A DNA stretch of 5,856 nt from Moraxellaceae bacterium (GCA_021156385.1 JAJNDL010000108.1:1-5856), one strand, 5' to 3'. Shown: positions 1 through 5,856, numbered from the stretch's first letter. The notes: generated by a model not told the origin, from the sequence alone. Numbers and translations are program-made.

Positions 1-178
1 CACGTCGTATCGCGAATTGATGGGCGAAATCCTGCTCGACCAGGCCGACGAGATGCTGCGCGCCGGCAGCTCGGTCGATGCCGTCGCCAACCGCCTGGGC
101 TTTTCCGACGCGGCGAGCTTCATCCGCGCCTACAAGCGCTGGACCGGCGGCACACCTGGCCGGCACCGGCGGCCGTGA
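1..178 (+). CDS. AraC/XylS-family transcriptional regulator, C-terminal fragment
   Basis: Reading from base 2 gives 58 residues ending at TGA 176-178; the 5' part lies outside the window. The fragment is the end of an AraC-type DNA-binding domain. It has a YREL segment (residues 3-6), a linker helix (about 8-21), then the second helix-turn-helix: SVDAVANRLGFSD (24-36), SFIRAYKRWTG (39-49) and the terminal TP..HRR. The LGFSD..SF.RA.KRWTG pattern is the family hallmark. Such proteins usually bind direct-repeat half-sites about 21 bp apart and activate adjacent genes. The effector domain is not visible, so the ligand is unknown. The gene is on the same strand as the four-gene operon, 322 bases upstream. 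That makes it a candidate local regulator (inference), but it could belong to the preceding locus. The family call is strong. Confidence 0.93.
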   Translation, partial: TSYRELMGEILLDQADEMLRAGSSVDAVANRLGFSDAASFIRAYKRWTGGTPGRHRRP

Positions 179-500
179 CGCATCGGTCCGGGACTTTCCC
201 GCATCGAATATTTCTGACCAAGGGGCATGGCCTGCGCGAAAGCGTCTTTGTACGGAGGCCGGAGTCATGTCGCCGTGCACATTTCCCCTATTTGTCTTCG
301 CATGCTTATCCGCAGGAAAGCTGTCCGCGACGATCAATTAGTTGTCCGGTTCCATAGAAGCTTGTCCCGACTGATTAGTTTTTCCCACCGGTCCGGCGCG
401 GGAAAAATTCCAGAATTCAGCGCGAAACCGGAACAAGCACGCCGCATGAAGTGGCGTCGACAAGAAAGGGATCCGGCCGTGATGGTCGGGGGCCACGGAA
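179..500. promoter_or_regulatory. Intergenic control region between regulator and operon
   Basis: This 322-base stretch has no convincing gene. Bases about 280-420 are visibly richer in A/T than the flanking coding DNA, as expected for a promoter zone. Just after the regulator stop lies a CGGGA-CTT-TCCCG inverted repeat (189-201), with CGCATCG repeated directly at 179-185 and 200-206, also 21 bp apart. Further on are the TGTCC direct repeats (322-367). No clear sigma-70 promoter is seen. The best weak candidate is TTTTCC (380-385), a 17-base spacer, then AAAAAT (403-408). No sigma-54 consensus and no strong intrinsic terminator for the regulator gene were recognised. A 24-codon ORF (267-341) with a good Shine-Dalgarno sequence is possible but unsupported. 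Most likely this region holds the operon promoter and its operators. Confidence 0.6.
317..380 (+). promoter_or_regulatory. Phased TGTCC direct repeats, candidate AraC-type operator
   Basis: TGTCC occurs at 322-326, 343-347 and 363-367, so the spacings are 21 and 20 bases, about two helical turns. Each copy is preceded by C or T and followed by G/C. The first and third copies extend into a longer imperfect repeat ending in ATTAGTT (337-343 and 374-380). Direct half-sites on one DNA face about 21 bp apart are typical targets of AraC/XylS activators, and the tail of such a regulator is encoded just upstream. That this regulator binds here is inference. The third copy ends 12 bases before the weak -35 candidate at 380, a plausible activator position. 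Chance recurrence of a 5-mer cannot be excluded. Confidence 0.4.
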
Positions 501-1796
501 ATGCGCGAACTGTCCCGTCTGTTTCTCCTGTATGCCGGTGTCCTGCTGCTGCTCCTGATGATCAGCACGCCACTCCGCGCCGAACTCGAGCTGATCACCG
601 ACGACCAGGCACTGGGCGAAGTCACCGGCGAAGGCCTGGCGATCCTGCCGCAGGGCACCCGCATCATCTTCGATCCGACCGCCTACCTGCGCTCGCTGCC
701 GCGCGGGGCGCCAGCCACCGGCAGCGGCGTCGCGGGAGCCGCGGGCAATGCCGCGGACCTCTTCTGGTACGGCATCGCCTTCTCGGCAGCCGACGGCAAC
801 CTGAACAACCGTGTCGGCGCCAGTGCCATCGCCAGCTGGGGGGCGGAAGGCAATCCCTGGGTGCTCCTCGCCACGAGTCCGTCGCATCTCCTCTACGACG
901 GCAGCACCGCGAGCTATCCGGTCCTGCAGTACCGCGCGCCGTCGTATCTGGTGGGTACCGATTTCACGAGCGCCTCCGTCATGAACCTCAAGTACGCGTT
1001 CTTCGGCGACATCGCCGTCTGCAATGCCGGCACGCCTGCGTATGGCTCGACGACGGCCTGCGGCGGCCTGGGCGTGGCAGGCAAGCTGCAGAGCATTTCC
1101 GTGTGGGACGGCTTCGCACTGCACGGCAGCCGCTACAGCATCTTCCAGAGCACGATGGACTACGGCAAATACATGGGCAACGCCGCCGTCGAGTTCCTGC
1201 CCGTCACCGGCACCGGGGCGCAGTCGGACGGCAGCTTCGGCGCGGTCTGGCTCAACCGCATCAACAGCAACACCAACGGCGTGATGCGCTTTGGCGTCGG
1301 CGGTTCCAACGGCAGCGTGGCCCTGCCCGAAACCGTCCCGCTGACCTTCAATGCCAGCGAAGGCCTGTGGCTGACCGACCTCGACATCAATATGCCGGTG
1401 GGTCACCTGCACTACCAGCCGCTCGTCTTCGACAACGACGCCAGTGGCAATCTCGTCATCGAGCTGGCACGCATCCCCAACAACGTCAACGTCTACAACT
1501 ACGCGTACCGCAATTACGGCGTGACCGGGGTCGATCCGGCCGCACTGGTCTCCGGCTCGCCTGGCAATCCCGCACCGCAGACCGGTGCCGACAGCACGAT
1601 CGCGAAGATGTGCACCAATGCCACGCTGGACTGCACGGACGCGACGCACGGCGAGCTGCGCGTCGCGGACCTCGAATACCGGAACAACTCCGCCGCGGTG
1701 ATCGAGGGCAGCCGCGGTGCGGCCGGCACGCCCGCGAGTGTCGCGGTGGAGGGCGTTTTCCTGCAGCACCTGAAAATCAGAACTCTGGGACTCTGA
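501..1796 (+). CDS. Exported beta-rich protein with VTG-type N-terminal signature (DUF6160/Fil-like), first operon gene
   Basis: 431 aa. ATG 501 is the only ATG after the in-frame stop at 480-482; the ribosome site is poor (G-run at 488-492). Residues 1-27 form a Sec signal peptide: R2 and R6, a long Leu-rich core (7-21), and a likely cut after LRA-27. The mature protein starts ELELITDDQALGEVTGEG (28-45), the signature shared with the next three genes. The rest is Gly/Ala/Ser/Asn-rich with alternating hydrophobic stretches, suggesting beta structure. No catalytic motif was recognised. Cysteines form two close pairs, C174/C187 and C371/C378, probable disulfides in an oxidising compartment. The C-terminus GVFLQHLKIRTLGL resembles the ends of its neighbours. 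The stop is 2 bases before the next start, so the two are co-transcribed. This is the most divergent member (T-G instead of S-G, no Q). A structural or surface role is inferred; the function is unknown. Confidence 0.8.
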   Translation: MRELSRLFLLYAGVLLLLLMISTPLRAELELITDDQALGEVTGEGLAILPQGTRIIFDPTAYLRSLPRGAPATGSGVAGAAGNAADLFWYGIAFSAADGNLNNRVGASAIASWGAEGNPWVLLATSPSHLLYDGSTASYPVLQYRAPSYLVGTDFTSASVMNLKYAFFGDIAVCNAGTPAYGSTTACGGLGVAGKLQSISVWDGFALHGSRYSIFQSTMDYGKYMGNAAVEFLPVTGTGAQSDGSFGAVWLNRINSNTNGVMRFGVGGSNGSVALPETVPLTFNASEGLWLTDLDINMPVGHLHYQPLVFDNDASGNLVIELARIPNNVNVYNYAYRNYGVTGVDPAALVSGSPGNPAPQTGADSTIAKMCTNATLDCTDATHGELRVADLEYRNNSAAVIEGSRGAAGTPASVAVEGVFLQHLKIRTLGL

Positions 1797-1798
1797 GC

Positions 1799-2440
1799 GT
1801 GCGCAGGTTTTTTATCGGCATGGCCCTGGTGACGGGCAGCAGTGCGCAGGCGGAACTCGCCGCGCTCGACAACGAGGCGCTGGCGCAGGTCAGCGGCATG
1901 CAGGGCGTGGCCATCGGTCTCGACATGCGACTCAACGCGGATGCCGGCGGCACGCCGCTGCCGCTGTGCACGGCAGCGGCCACCTATCGGGAGTGCCGCG
2001 TGTCCTGGTCCTTCAGCAACCGCGGCAGCGACGACGTCGACAAGAAATGGCTGGTGCTGAAAGGCTTCACGGGGGCCGTGCTGATTCCCTACCTGCGCGT
2101 GGATGCCAGCGCGATCACCTACGATCCCGACGGTGCGGCGACGACCAAGTCCATTCCGGCGGTCCTGCTCGGCTTCGGCGATGCCACGGGTTCCGGCGCC
2201 AACACCAAGGTGCAGGTGAAGAACCTCATCATCGACAACATCGCCATGGAGCAGGACAACGCCACGCGCCGCGGCTACGAGGCGGACGCCACCACCGAGC
2301 CGACCGGTGCCGCCATTCCCGCCAACGTCAACACCGGTTTCATGGGTCTGCAGATCAGCGGGCCCGGCAACATCGCCAACGTGCAGATCGACGGCACCGT
2401 CAAGCTCTACTCCTGCCTCGGAGATCATCCGTCATGCTGA
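1799..2440 (+). CDS. Exported FilB-like/DUF6160-like protein, second operon gene (GTG start)
   Basis: 213 aa. GTG 1799 is chosen because it gives a proper signal peptide, MRRFFIGMALVTGSSAQA (1-18, cut at AQA), with GGGA at 1787-1790 as a weak ribosome site. The later in-frame ATG 1820 would remove both arginines. The longer open frame upstream (from 227) only shadows the first gene. The mature N-terminus ELAALDNEALAQVSGMQG (19-36) carries the family signature. Cysteines pair as C57/C66 and C206/C213. KKWLVLKGFTGAVLIPYLRVD (82-102), the later GFMGLQISG and the final DGTVKLYSC are beta-strand blocks. They match my memory of a conserved Acinetobacter/Pseudomonas family linked to fil 'pilus assembly' loci; no search was made. 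The RRFFI start loosely resembles a twin-arginine signal, but Sec export is more likely. The end overlaps the next gene by 7 bases, suggesting translational coupling. Confidence 0.82.
   Translation: MRRFFIGMALVTGSSAQAELAALDNEALAQVSGMQGVAIGLDMRLNADAGGTPLPLCTAAATYRECRVSWSFSNRGSDDVDKKWLVLKGFTGAVLIPYLRVDASAITYDPDGAATTKSIPAVLLGFGDATGSGANTKVQVKNLIIDNIAMEQDNATRRGYEADATTEPTGAAIPANVNTGFMGLQISGPGNIANVQIDGTVKLYSCLGDHPSC
2420..2425 (+). promoter_or_regulatory. Ribosome binding site deciding the third gene's start
   Basis: GGAGAT lies 8 bases before ATG 2434, inside the end of the second gene. It supports 2434 over the in-frame ATGs at 2449 and 2452, which have no comparable site. Confidence 0.65.
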
Positions 2441-3516
2441 AGCGCGCAATGATGTGGCGGACGTACCTGCTGGACCTGGCTTTCATGATGATTGCCGCCG
2501 GCCCGGCGGTAGCGATTCAAGAGATGGACGACGAAAGCCTGGCCGGTGTCAGCGGCCAGTCGCTGTTCACCTCCCACACCACCACCAACGGTGCCTTCAC
2601 GTATTACCGCATCGGCATCGATGCGGAGATCCTGCTCAACACCAACATCAACCGGTTGGCACTGGGCTGCGACGGCGCCGCCGGCACTGGCATCTGCGAC
2701 ATCGATCTTTCACGCGTCCGCTTCGCCGGCGCCAGTGCGAGCAGCACGACCGATTCAGGGCCGGCCACCGATTTCCTGTTGCGCCGGCCCTACATCGAAT
2801 TCGCCGTCAAGAATGCGGGCACGGCGGCATCGCGCGAGCTCTCCGGCTTCCGTGTCGGCGCCGTCGAGACGCTGGGCATGCTCTCCATCGGCGAGAACCC
2901 GAACATCAACGATCTCAACGACGACGCCGGCATCCAGCGCCTCACCGGCTTCATGACGGCCACGCTGACCAACACCCGTCTCACGGACGTGGGCGTCACC
3001 ACGTTCGGCGCCTGCTGCGTTGTCGGCCCGACCACCGCCACAGTGTCCTCGCACACCCAGGCCGTCACCCTGCGGCGCAGCACGACGGCCACGTTCAGCC
3101 GGATGACAGCCACCGCGTCCGGCATCACGCTGAACAACGTCTGGCTGAACAACGAGCCGCTGGACAACGTGCACAACATCCTCGTGGCCGGCAATGCCAC
3201 GGGCACCACGCCGACCCGCGATTTCTACATCTCCAACCAGAAAGAAACCCTGGCCTGGCAATCCATCAGCACGGGTTTGTTCAACGGCTGCATCAACACC
3301 ACCAAGGATGGCTGCGTGGCCATCCCGGCCGCCGAGAAAGGCTGGTGGATGTATCTGCCCCAGGTGCAGCTGCCCAACATCACGTCCAACCAGACCGTGC
3401 GCGTCAGCACGCTGGAGGCGGTGGGCGGCATCTTCGGCGGGCAGGTGGACATCAATCCCGTGGACCTGCAGCAGCTGCCGGTCGACAACTGCTACGGCAA
3501 CCTCAGGTTCTGCTGA
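2434..3516 (+). CDS. Exported FilA-like/DUF6160-like protein, third operon gene
   Basis: 360 aa, starting inside the last codons of the preceding gene with a good ribosome site. Residues 1-27 form a signal peptide (K3, R4, R9; cut after AVA-27). It is odd in having D14 within the hydrophobic part. The mature protein starts IQEMDDESLAGVSGQ (28-42), the clearest form of the shared signature. YYRIGIDAEILLNTNINRL (57-75), the cysteine loop GCDGAAGTGICDIDL (78-92), and RPYIEFAVKN...SRELSGFRVGAVETLGMLS (118-151) match the pattern I remember for Acinetobacter FilA ('putative pilus assembly protein') and Pseudomonas homologues. Eight mature cysteines occur as C79/C88, adjacent C194-C195, an FNGC...DGC pair near residue 290, and C353/C360. 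The motif GGIFGGQVDI (331-340) recurs at the end of the next protein. A role in a surface or envelope structure is inferred; involvement in true pili is unproven. Confidence 0.85.
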   Translation: MLKRAMMWRTYLLDLAFMMIAAGPAVAIQEMDDESLAGVSGQSLFTSHTTTNGAFTYYRIGIDAEILLNTNINRLALGCDGAAGTGICDIDLSRVRFAGASASSTTDSGPATDFLLRRPYIEFAVKNAGTAASRELSGFRVGAVETLGMLSIGENPNINDLNDDAGIQRLTGFMTATLTNTRLTDVGVTTFGACCVVGPTTATVSSHTQAVTLRRSTTATFSRMTATASGITLNNVWLNNEPLDNVHNILVAGNATGTTPTRDFYISNQKETLAWQSISTGLFNGCINTTKDGCVAIPAAEKGWWMYLPQVQLPNITSNQTVRVSTLEAVGGIFGGQVDINPVDLQQLPVDNCYGNLRFC

Positions 3517-3518
3517 CC

Positions 3519-3525
3519 GGGAGAA
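3519..3525 (+). promoter_or_regulatory. Ribosome binding site of the fourth gene
   Basis: GGGAGAA begins 2 bases after the previous stop and leaves 4-6 bases before ATG 3530. It fixes the start at 3530 rather than at earlier in-frame ATGs within the third gene (from 3194). Confidence 0.75.
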
Positions 3526-3529
3526 CGAC

Positions 3530-5851
3530 ATGGTTCGCGTGCGCATGCTGGCTTCACTCTGCCTCGGCCTGATGGCGGCGGCGACGCAGGCGCTCGAACG
3601 CCTGGACGATGTCGCGCTGGCCGAAGTCAGCGGCCAGGATGGCGTCGATCTCTCGTTGCAGACGTCGCTGGTGGGCGCGGCCAGTGTGGGCTGGTTCGAC
3701 GGCACGGCGGCGGAATACAGCGCGGGCACGGCGCAGGGCCTGCGCTACGAAGGGGTGCGGATCACGCCGGTGAATACCGGCATCCCCCTGTTCACAATGC
3801 GCCAGGACGTGTCTGGCGGCGCCCTGCCGTTCCTGCAGCTCGAGACCGCGGTCAATCCGTTCCGCCTGGCCACCTCCGCCGTGCGTCTGCACAGCAGCGC
3901 GGCGCCGGCCACGAGCACCTTCGGCCTGTATGCCTTCGACACCACGCTGCCGACCCGCCTCACCTTCGCCAACAGCCGCGGCCTCTTCGACGGCAGCAAC
4001 AGCGTGGGCCTGCTCACCTTCGACATGCAGAACGCCAACATGTACCTGGCCCAGCCGCGCTGCCTGCATGCCAGTTGCGGCGTGCTGGGGGCGGGCTCCG
4101 GTGGCGTCGTGCCGAACGGCACGCTGAGCGTGGGCGGTGCCGGCGACTACAACGTGCTGGTCTTCGACGACCTCACGCTGAAGGGGCAGGCCAGCGGCCG
4201 CTTCACCCTGAGCACCACGAACGGCTTGCAGTTCCTCGGCACGCTCTCGCTGCCGCGCATTTCGGCCAGCCGGGGCGGCTTCCAGACCAATCTCGGCGTG
4301 CTGGCCAATGTCGATTTCGCGGGCGGCGGCAGCAGTACCTTCAACTTCGCCGATGTCGCCGGCACGCCTGCCAACCATTACCGCTTCGGTTTTTCCGGCG
4401 ACCTGATGAATGTGGACCTGCGCCTGGTGGGGCACCCGGGCACCGGCATCGGCACCGGGCTGGGGACGACCGGCCTGCGCCTGTCGCCCCGCGTCGAGTT
4501 CGCCCGGGCCTCGGAAGCCAGTCCGTTCGTACTGGAGCTGGGTGAGCCGGGCGGTTCGGCCGTCCGCTTCAGCAACTGGGCTGCACTCGACAACGGCGCG
4601 GCCGCGGCGCCGGGCCGCGCCTGGTTCAACCTGGGCGACATCTACCTCAATCTTCTCGCGCCCTCGACCGGCGGCCTCTCCGACTTCACCACGCCGGTCT
4701 TCAACAGCTTCACCGGCTCCGCCTTCGGCGCAACGCCGACGCCGGCCTCTTCCGCCTTCGCGATGGGCATCCGGAACTTCGAGCTGCAGGGTGGCGCCCG
4801 CACCATCGGCTTCTACACGACCGATACCGGCGTCCAGCTCGGCACGAACCAGACCTGGGCCCTCATGCCGACCTTCCACGACCTGAAGGCCAACCTGATG
4901 GCCTATCCCAGCGGGCATCCCGGCACCGTCATGCCGGCGCAGGCGCGCCACGGCATGGGCTTCGACCTCAAGATCGAGACCACGGGCAAGGACACCGCCT
5001 TCGGCACTCCGGGCACCCGGGGCACGCACCTGATCGTGGCGGATACCTCGGCCAACAAGTACGTCGGCTTCCGCAACATCGATTCGCGCTATGCCTTCCT
5101 CGGCAGCCAGCTCTACGTGGTGGATCCGTCGCTGGATTATGCGGCCGGCTCGGGCCTGGACGTCGCCGGCCTGCGCTTCACCTCGAACAGCATGAGCTTT
5201 GACATCCGCGCCGACTTCGCCATCGGCGACCTGCCCGACGGTACGGCCGCACGGCAGATGCGCGACGACGACGCCGTGGCCGGCATGCGCTGGAAGTTCG
5301 GTGGCGACTTCAGCTTCACCTTCTCGCCGGCCCCGGCCGGGCAGTCGTACATCGGCCTGAGCTCGGCGCTGAACGCGACGAATCCTGCCCTCAACGGCGT
5401 CTACATCGTGGAGCCGGTGGACGGCACGCGCATCGAGTGGATCAACGCCACCGGCCGCCTGAACCTGCTGGCGCAGCATGTGCAGGATGCCGACTACAGC
5501 GATGCCAGCCGCATCGACATGGGAATGGGCGCCTCCTCCCAGCCGGGCAATGTGCAGCGTCCCTTCGTGACCTTCGCCACCGCCTACGAGCTGGCGCCCG
5601 GCACGGCCAAGACCGAGGCGATCCGCATCGGCCAGCTCAACCTGTACCGGCCGCCAATAACGCACCCGGCCTTCACCGGCGCCGCTGCCTGCGGCGGTCC
5701 CTGCTACCGGGAAGGGGTGGACTGGAAGCCCGGCTTCGGCCTCAACGGCACGGTCGATGGCACGGGCGGCACTGGCCGCTACTACACGCTGGGGGAAATG
5801 GTGATCTCCGGCGGCCGCTTCTACGGCCAGGTCGACCTGAAGGTGCAGTGA
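3530..5851 (+). CDS. Large exported beta-rich protein with VSGQDG signature (DUF6160/Fil-like), fourth operon gene
   Basis: 773 aa. The ribosome site at 3519-3525 and the signal peptide fix the start: residues 1-21, R3 and R5, hydrophobic core, cut after TQA-21. C11 is not in a lipobox, so this is not a lipoprotein. The mature N-terminus LERLDDVALAEVSGQDGVDL (22-41) carries the family signature. The body is a long run of short alternating-hydrophobic segments separated by Gly/Ser/Asn/Thr turns, suggesting an extended beta fold. THLIVAD (499-505), YVGFRNIDSRYAFLGSQLYV (511-530) and ADFAIGDLPDG (about 561-571) recall blocks in large Fil/DUF6160-type proteins; this is memory, not a search. Mature cysteines are C178/C183 and C721/C725 (CGGPC). 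It ends GGRFYGQVDLKVQ (761-773), almost repeating the third protein's motif. The end is not an outer-membrane barrel terminus (no final aromatic). It is by far the largest of the set, so perhaps the main surface component (inference). No enzymatic motif seen. Confidence 0.85.
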   Translation: MVRVRMLASLCLGLMAAATQALERLDDVALAEVSGQDGVDLSLQTSLVGAASVGWFDGTAAEYSAGTAQGLRYEGVRITPVNTGIPLFTMRQDVSGGALPFLQLETAVNPFRLATSAVRLHSSAAPATSTFGLYAFDTTLPTRLTFANSRGLFDGSNSVGLLTFDMQNANMYLAQPRCLHASCGVLGAGSGGVVPNGTLSVGGAGDYNVLVFDDLTLKGQASGRFTLSTTNGLQFLGTLSLPRISASRGGFQTNLGVLANVDFAGGGSSTFNFADVAGTPANHYRFGFSGDLMNVDLRLVGHPGTGIGTGLGTTGLRLSPRVEFARASEASPFVLELGEPGGSAVRFSNWAALDNGAAAAPGRAWFNLGDIYLNLLAPSTGGLSDFTTPVFNSFTGSAFGATPTPASSAFAMGIRNFELQGGARTIGFYTTDTGVQLGTNQTWALMPTFHDLKANLMAYPSGHPGTVMPAQARHGMGFDLKIETTGKDTAFGTPGTRGTHLIVADTSANKYVGFRNIDSRYAFLGSQLYVVDPSLDYAAGSGLDVAGLRFTSNSMSFDIRADFAIGDLPDGTAARQMRDDDAVAGMRWKFGGDFSFTFSPAPAGQSYIGLSSALNATNPALNGVYIVEPVDGTRIEWINATGRLNLLAQHVQDADYSDASRIDMGMGASSQPGNVQRPFVTFATAYELAPGTAKTEAIRIGQLNLYRPPITHPAFTGAAACGGPCYREGVDWKPGFGLNGTVDGTGGTGRYYTLGEMVISGGRFYGQVDLKVQ

Positions 5852-5856
5852 GCGGC

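Noticed and set aside
179..240. Intrinsic terminator after the regulator gene
   Set aside because: The only stem (CGGGA/TCCCG, 5 bp, 3-base loop) is short and is not followed by a run of T.
417..1769. 450-aa open frame on the minus strand opposite the first gene
   Set aside because: It is the same kind of antisense shadow, with no recognisable motif or ribosome site. It would also run against the regulator and operon arrangement.
227..1798. Long open + frame upstream of and in frame with the second gene (from 227)
   Set aside because: Across 501-1796 it is an Arg/Gln/His-rich out-of-frame reading of the first gene, and it lacks a signal peptide. It is open because the DNA is GC-rich. Only the part from GTG 1799 looks real.
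1966..2433. N-terminal extension of the third gene to ATG 1966
   Set aside because: It overlaps the second gene out of frame with Arg/His/Gln-rich junk and would bury the signal peptide. GGAGAT at 2420 supports ATG 2434.
3194..3529. N-terminal extension of the fourth gene to ATG 3194
   Set aside because: It lies in another frame of the third gene, is Arg/Pro/Ser-rich, and would make the clear signal peptide internal. GGGAGAA at 3519 supports ATG 3530.
3548..3565. Lipoprotein signal in the fourth protein (C11)
   Set aside because: The residues before the cysteine are A-S-L, which do not fit a lipobox, and a normal AxA-like cut site (TQA) follows at residue 21.
3554..5665. 703-aa open frame on the minus strand opposite the fourth gene
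   Set aside because: Its Arg/Ala/Gly/Val/His-rich composition without domains is typical of antisense shadows in high-GC DNA. The + strand protein has a signal peptide, a ribosome site and family motifs.
1..5856. CRISPR array, insertion sequence, tRNA or rRNA
   Set aside because: No regular spaced repeats, transposase motifs, terminal inverted repeats or structural RNA signatures were recognised on either strand.

Overview
The window looks like a high-GC gammaproteobacterial chromosome segment of Pseudomonas/Xanthomonadales type. This rests on strongly G/C-biased third codon positions, an AraC-family regulator tail, and envelope proteins of a kind I associate with Pseudomonas and Acinetobacter. 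The species cannot be named from the sequence.

Layout: positions 1-178 hold the C-terminal end of an AraC/XylS-type transcription factor. A 322-base gap follows (179-500). It is locally A/T-richer and carries three TGTCC direct repeats at 21- and 20-bp spacing. Four genes on the + strand then run almost without gaps: 501-1796 (431 aa), 1799-2440 (213 aa, GTG start), 2434-3516 (360 aa, overlapping its predecessor by 7 bases) and 3530-5851 (773 aa). The junctions are 2 bases, -7 bases and 13 bases, so this is almost certainly one transcript. It may continue past the window, since no terminator is seen in the last 5 bases.

All four proteins have an export signal. Right after the predicted cleavage site comes one shared signature, roughly [L/T/M]-D-[D/N]-x-x-L-x-x-V-[S/T]-G. 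All four are Gly/Ala/Ser/Thr/Asn-rich and appear mostly beta-strand. They carry even numbers of closely paired cysteines in the mature part and end in a related beta-strand motif, clearest as GGxFxGQVD in the last two. From memory of the families, the second and third proteins resemble the 'putative pilus assembly' Fil proteins (FilA/FilB type) of Acinetobacter and their Pseudomonas relatives, and the N-terminal motif resembles DUF6160-type proteins. No database was searched. Their biochemical role is not established to my knowledge.

Working model (inference): a regulated operon for a set of co-exported, disulfide-stabilised, beta-rich envelope or surface proteins, possibly parts of one assembly. 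The neighbouring AraC-type protein is a plausible regulator acting on the phased repeats.
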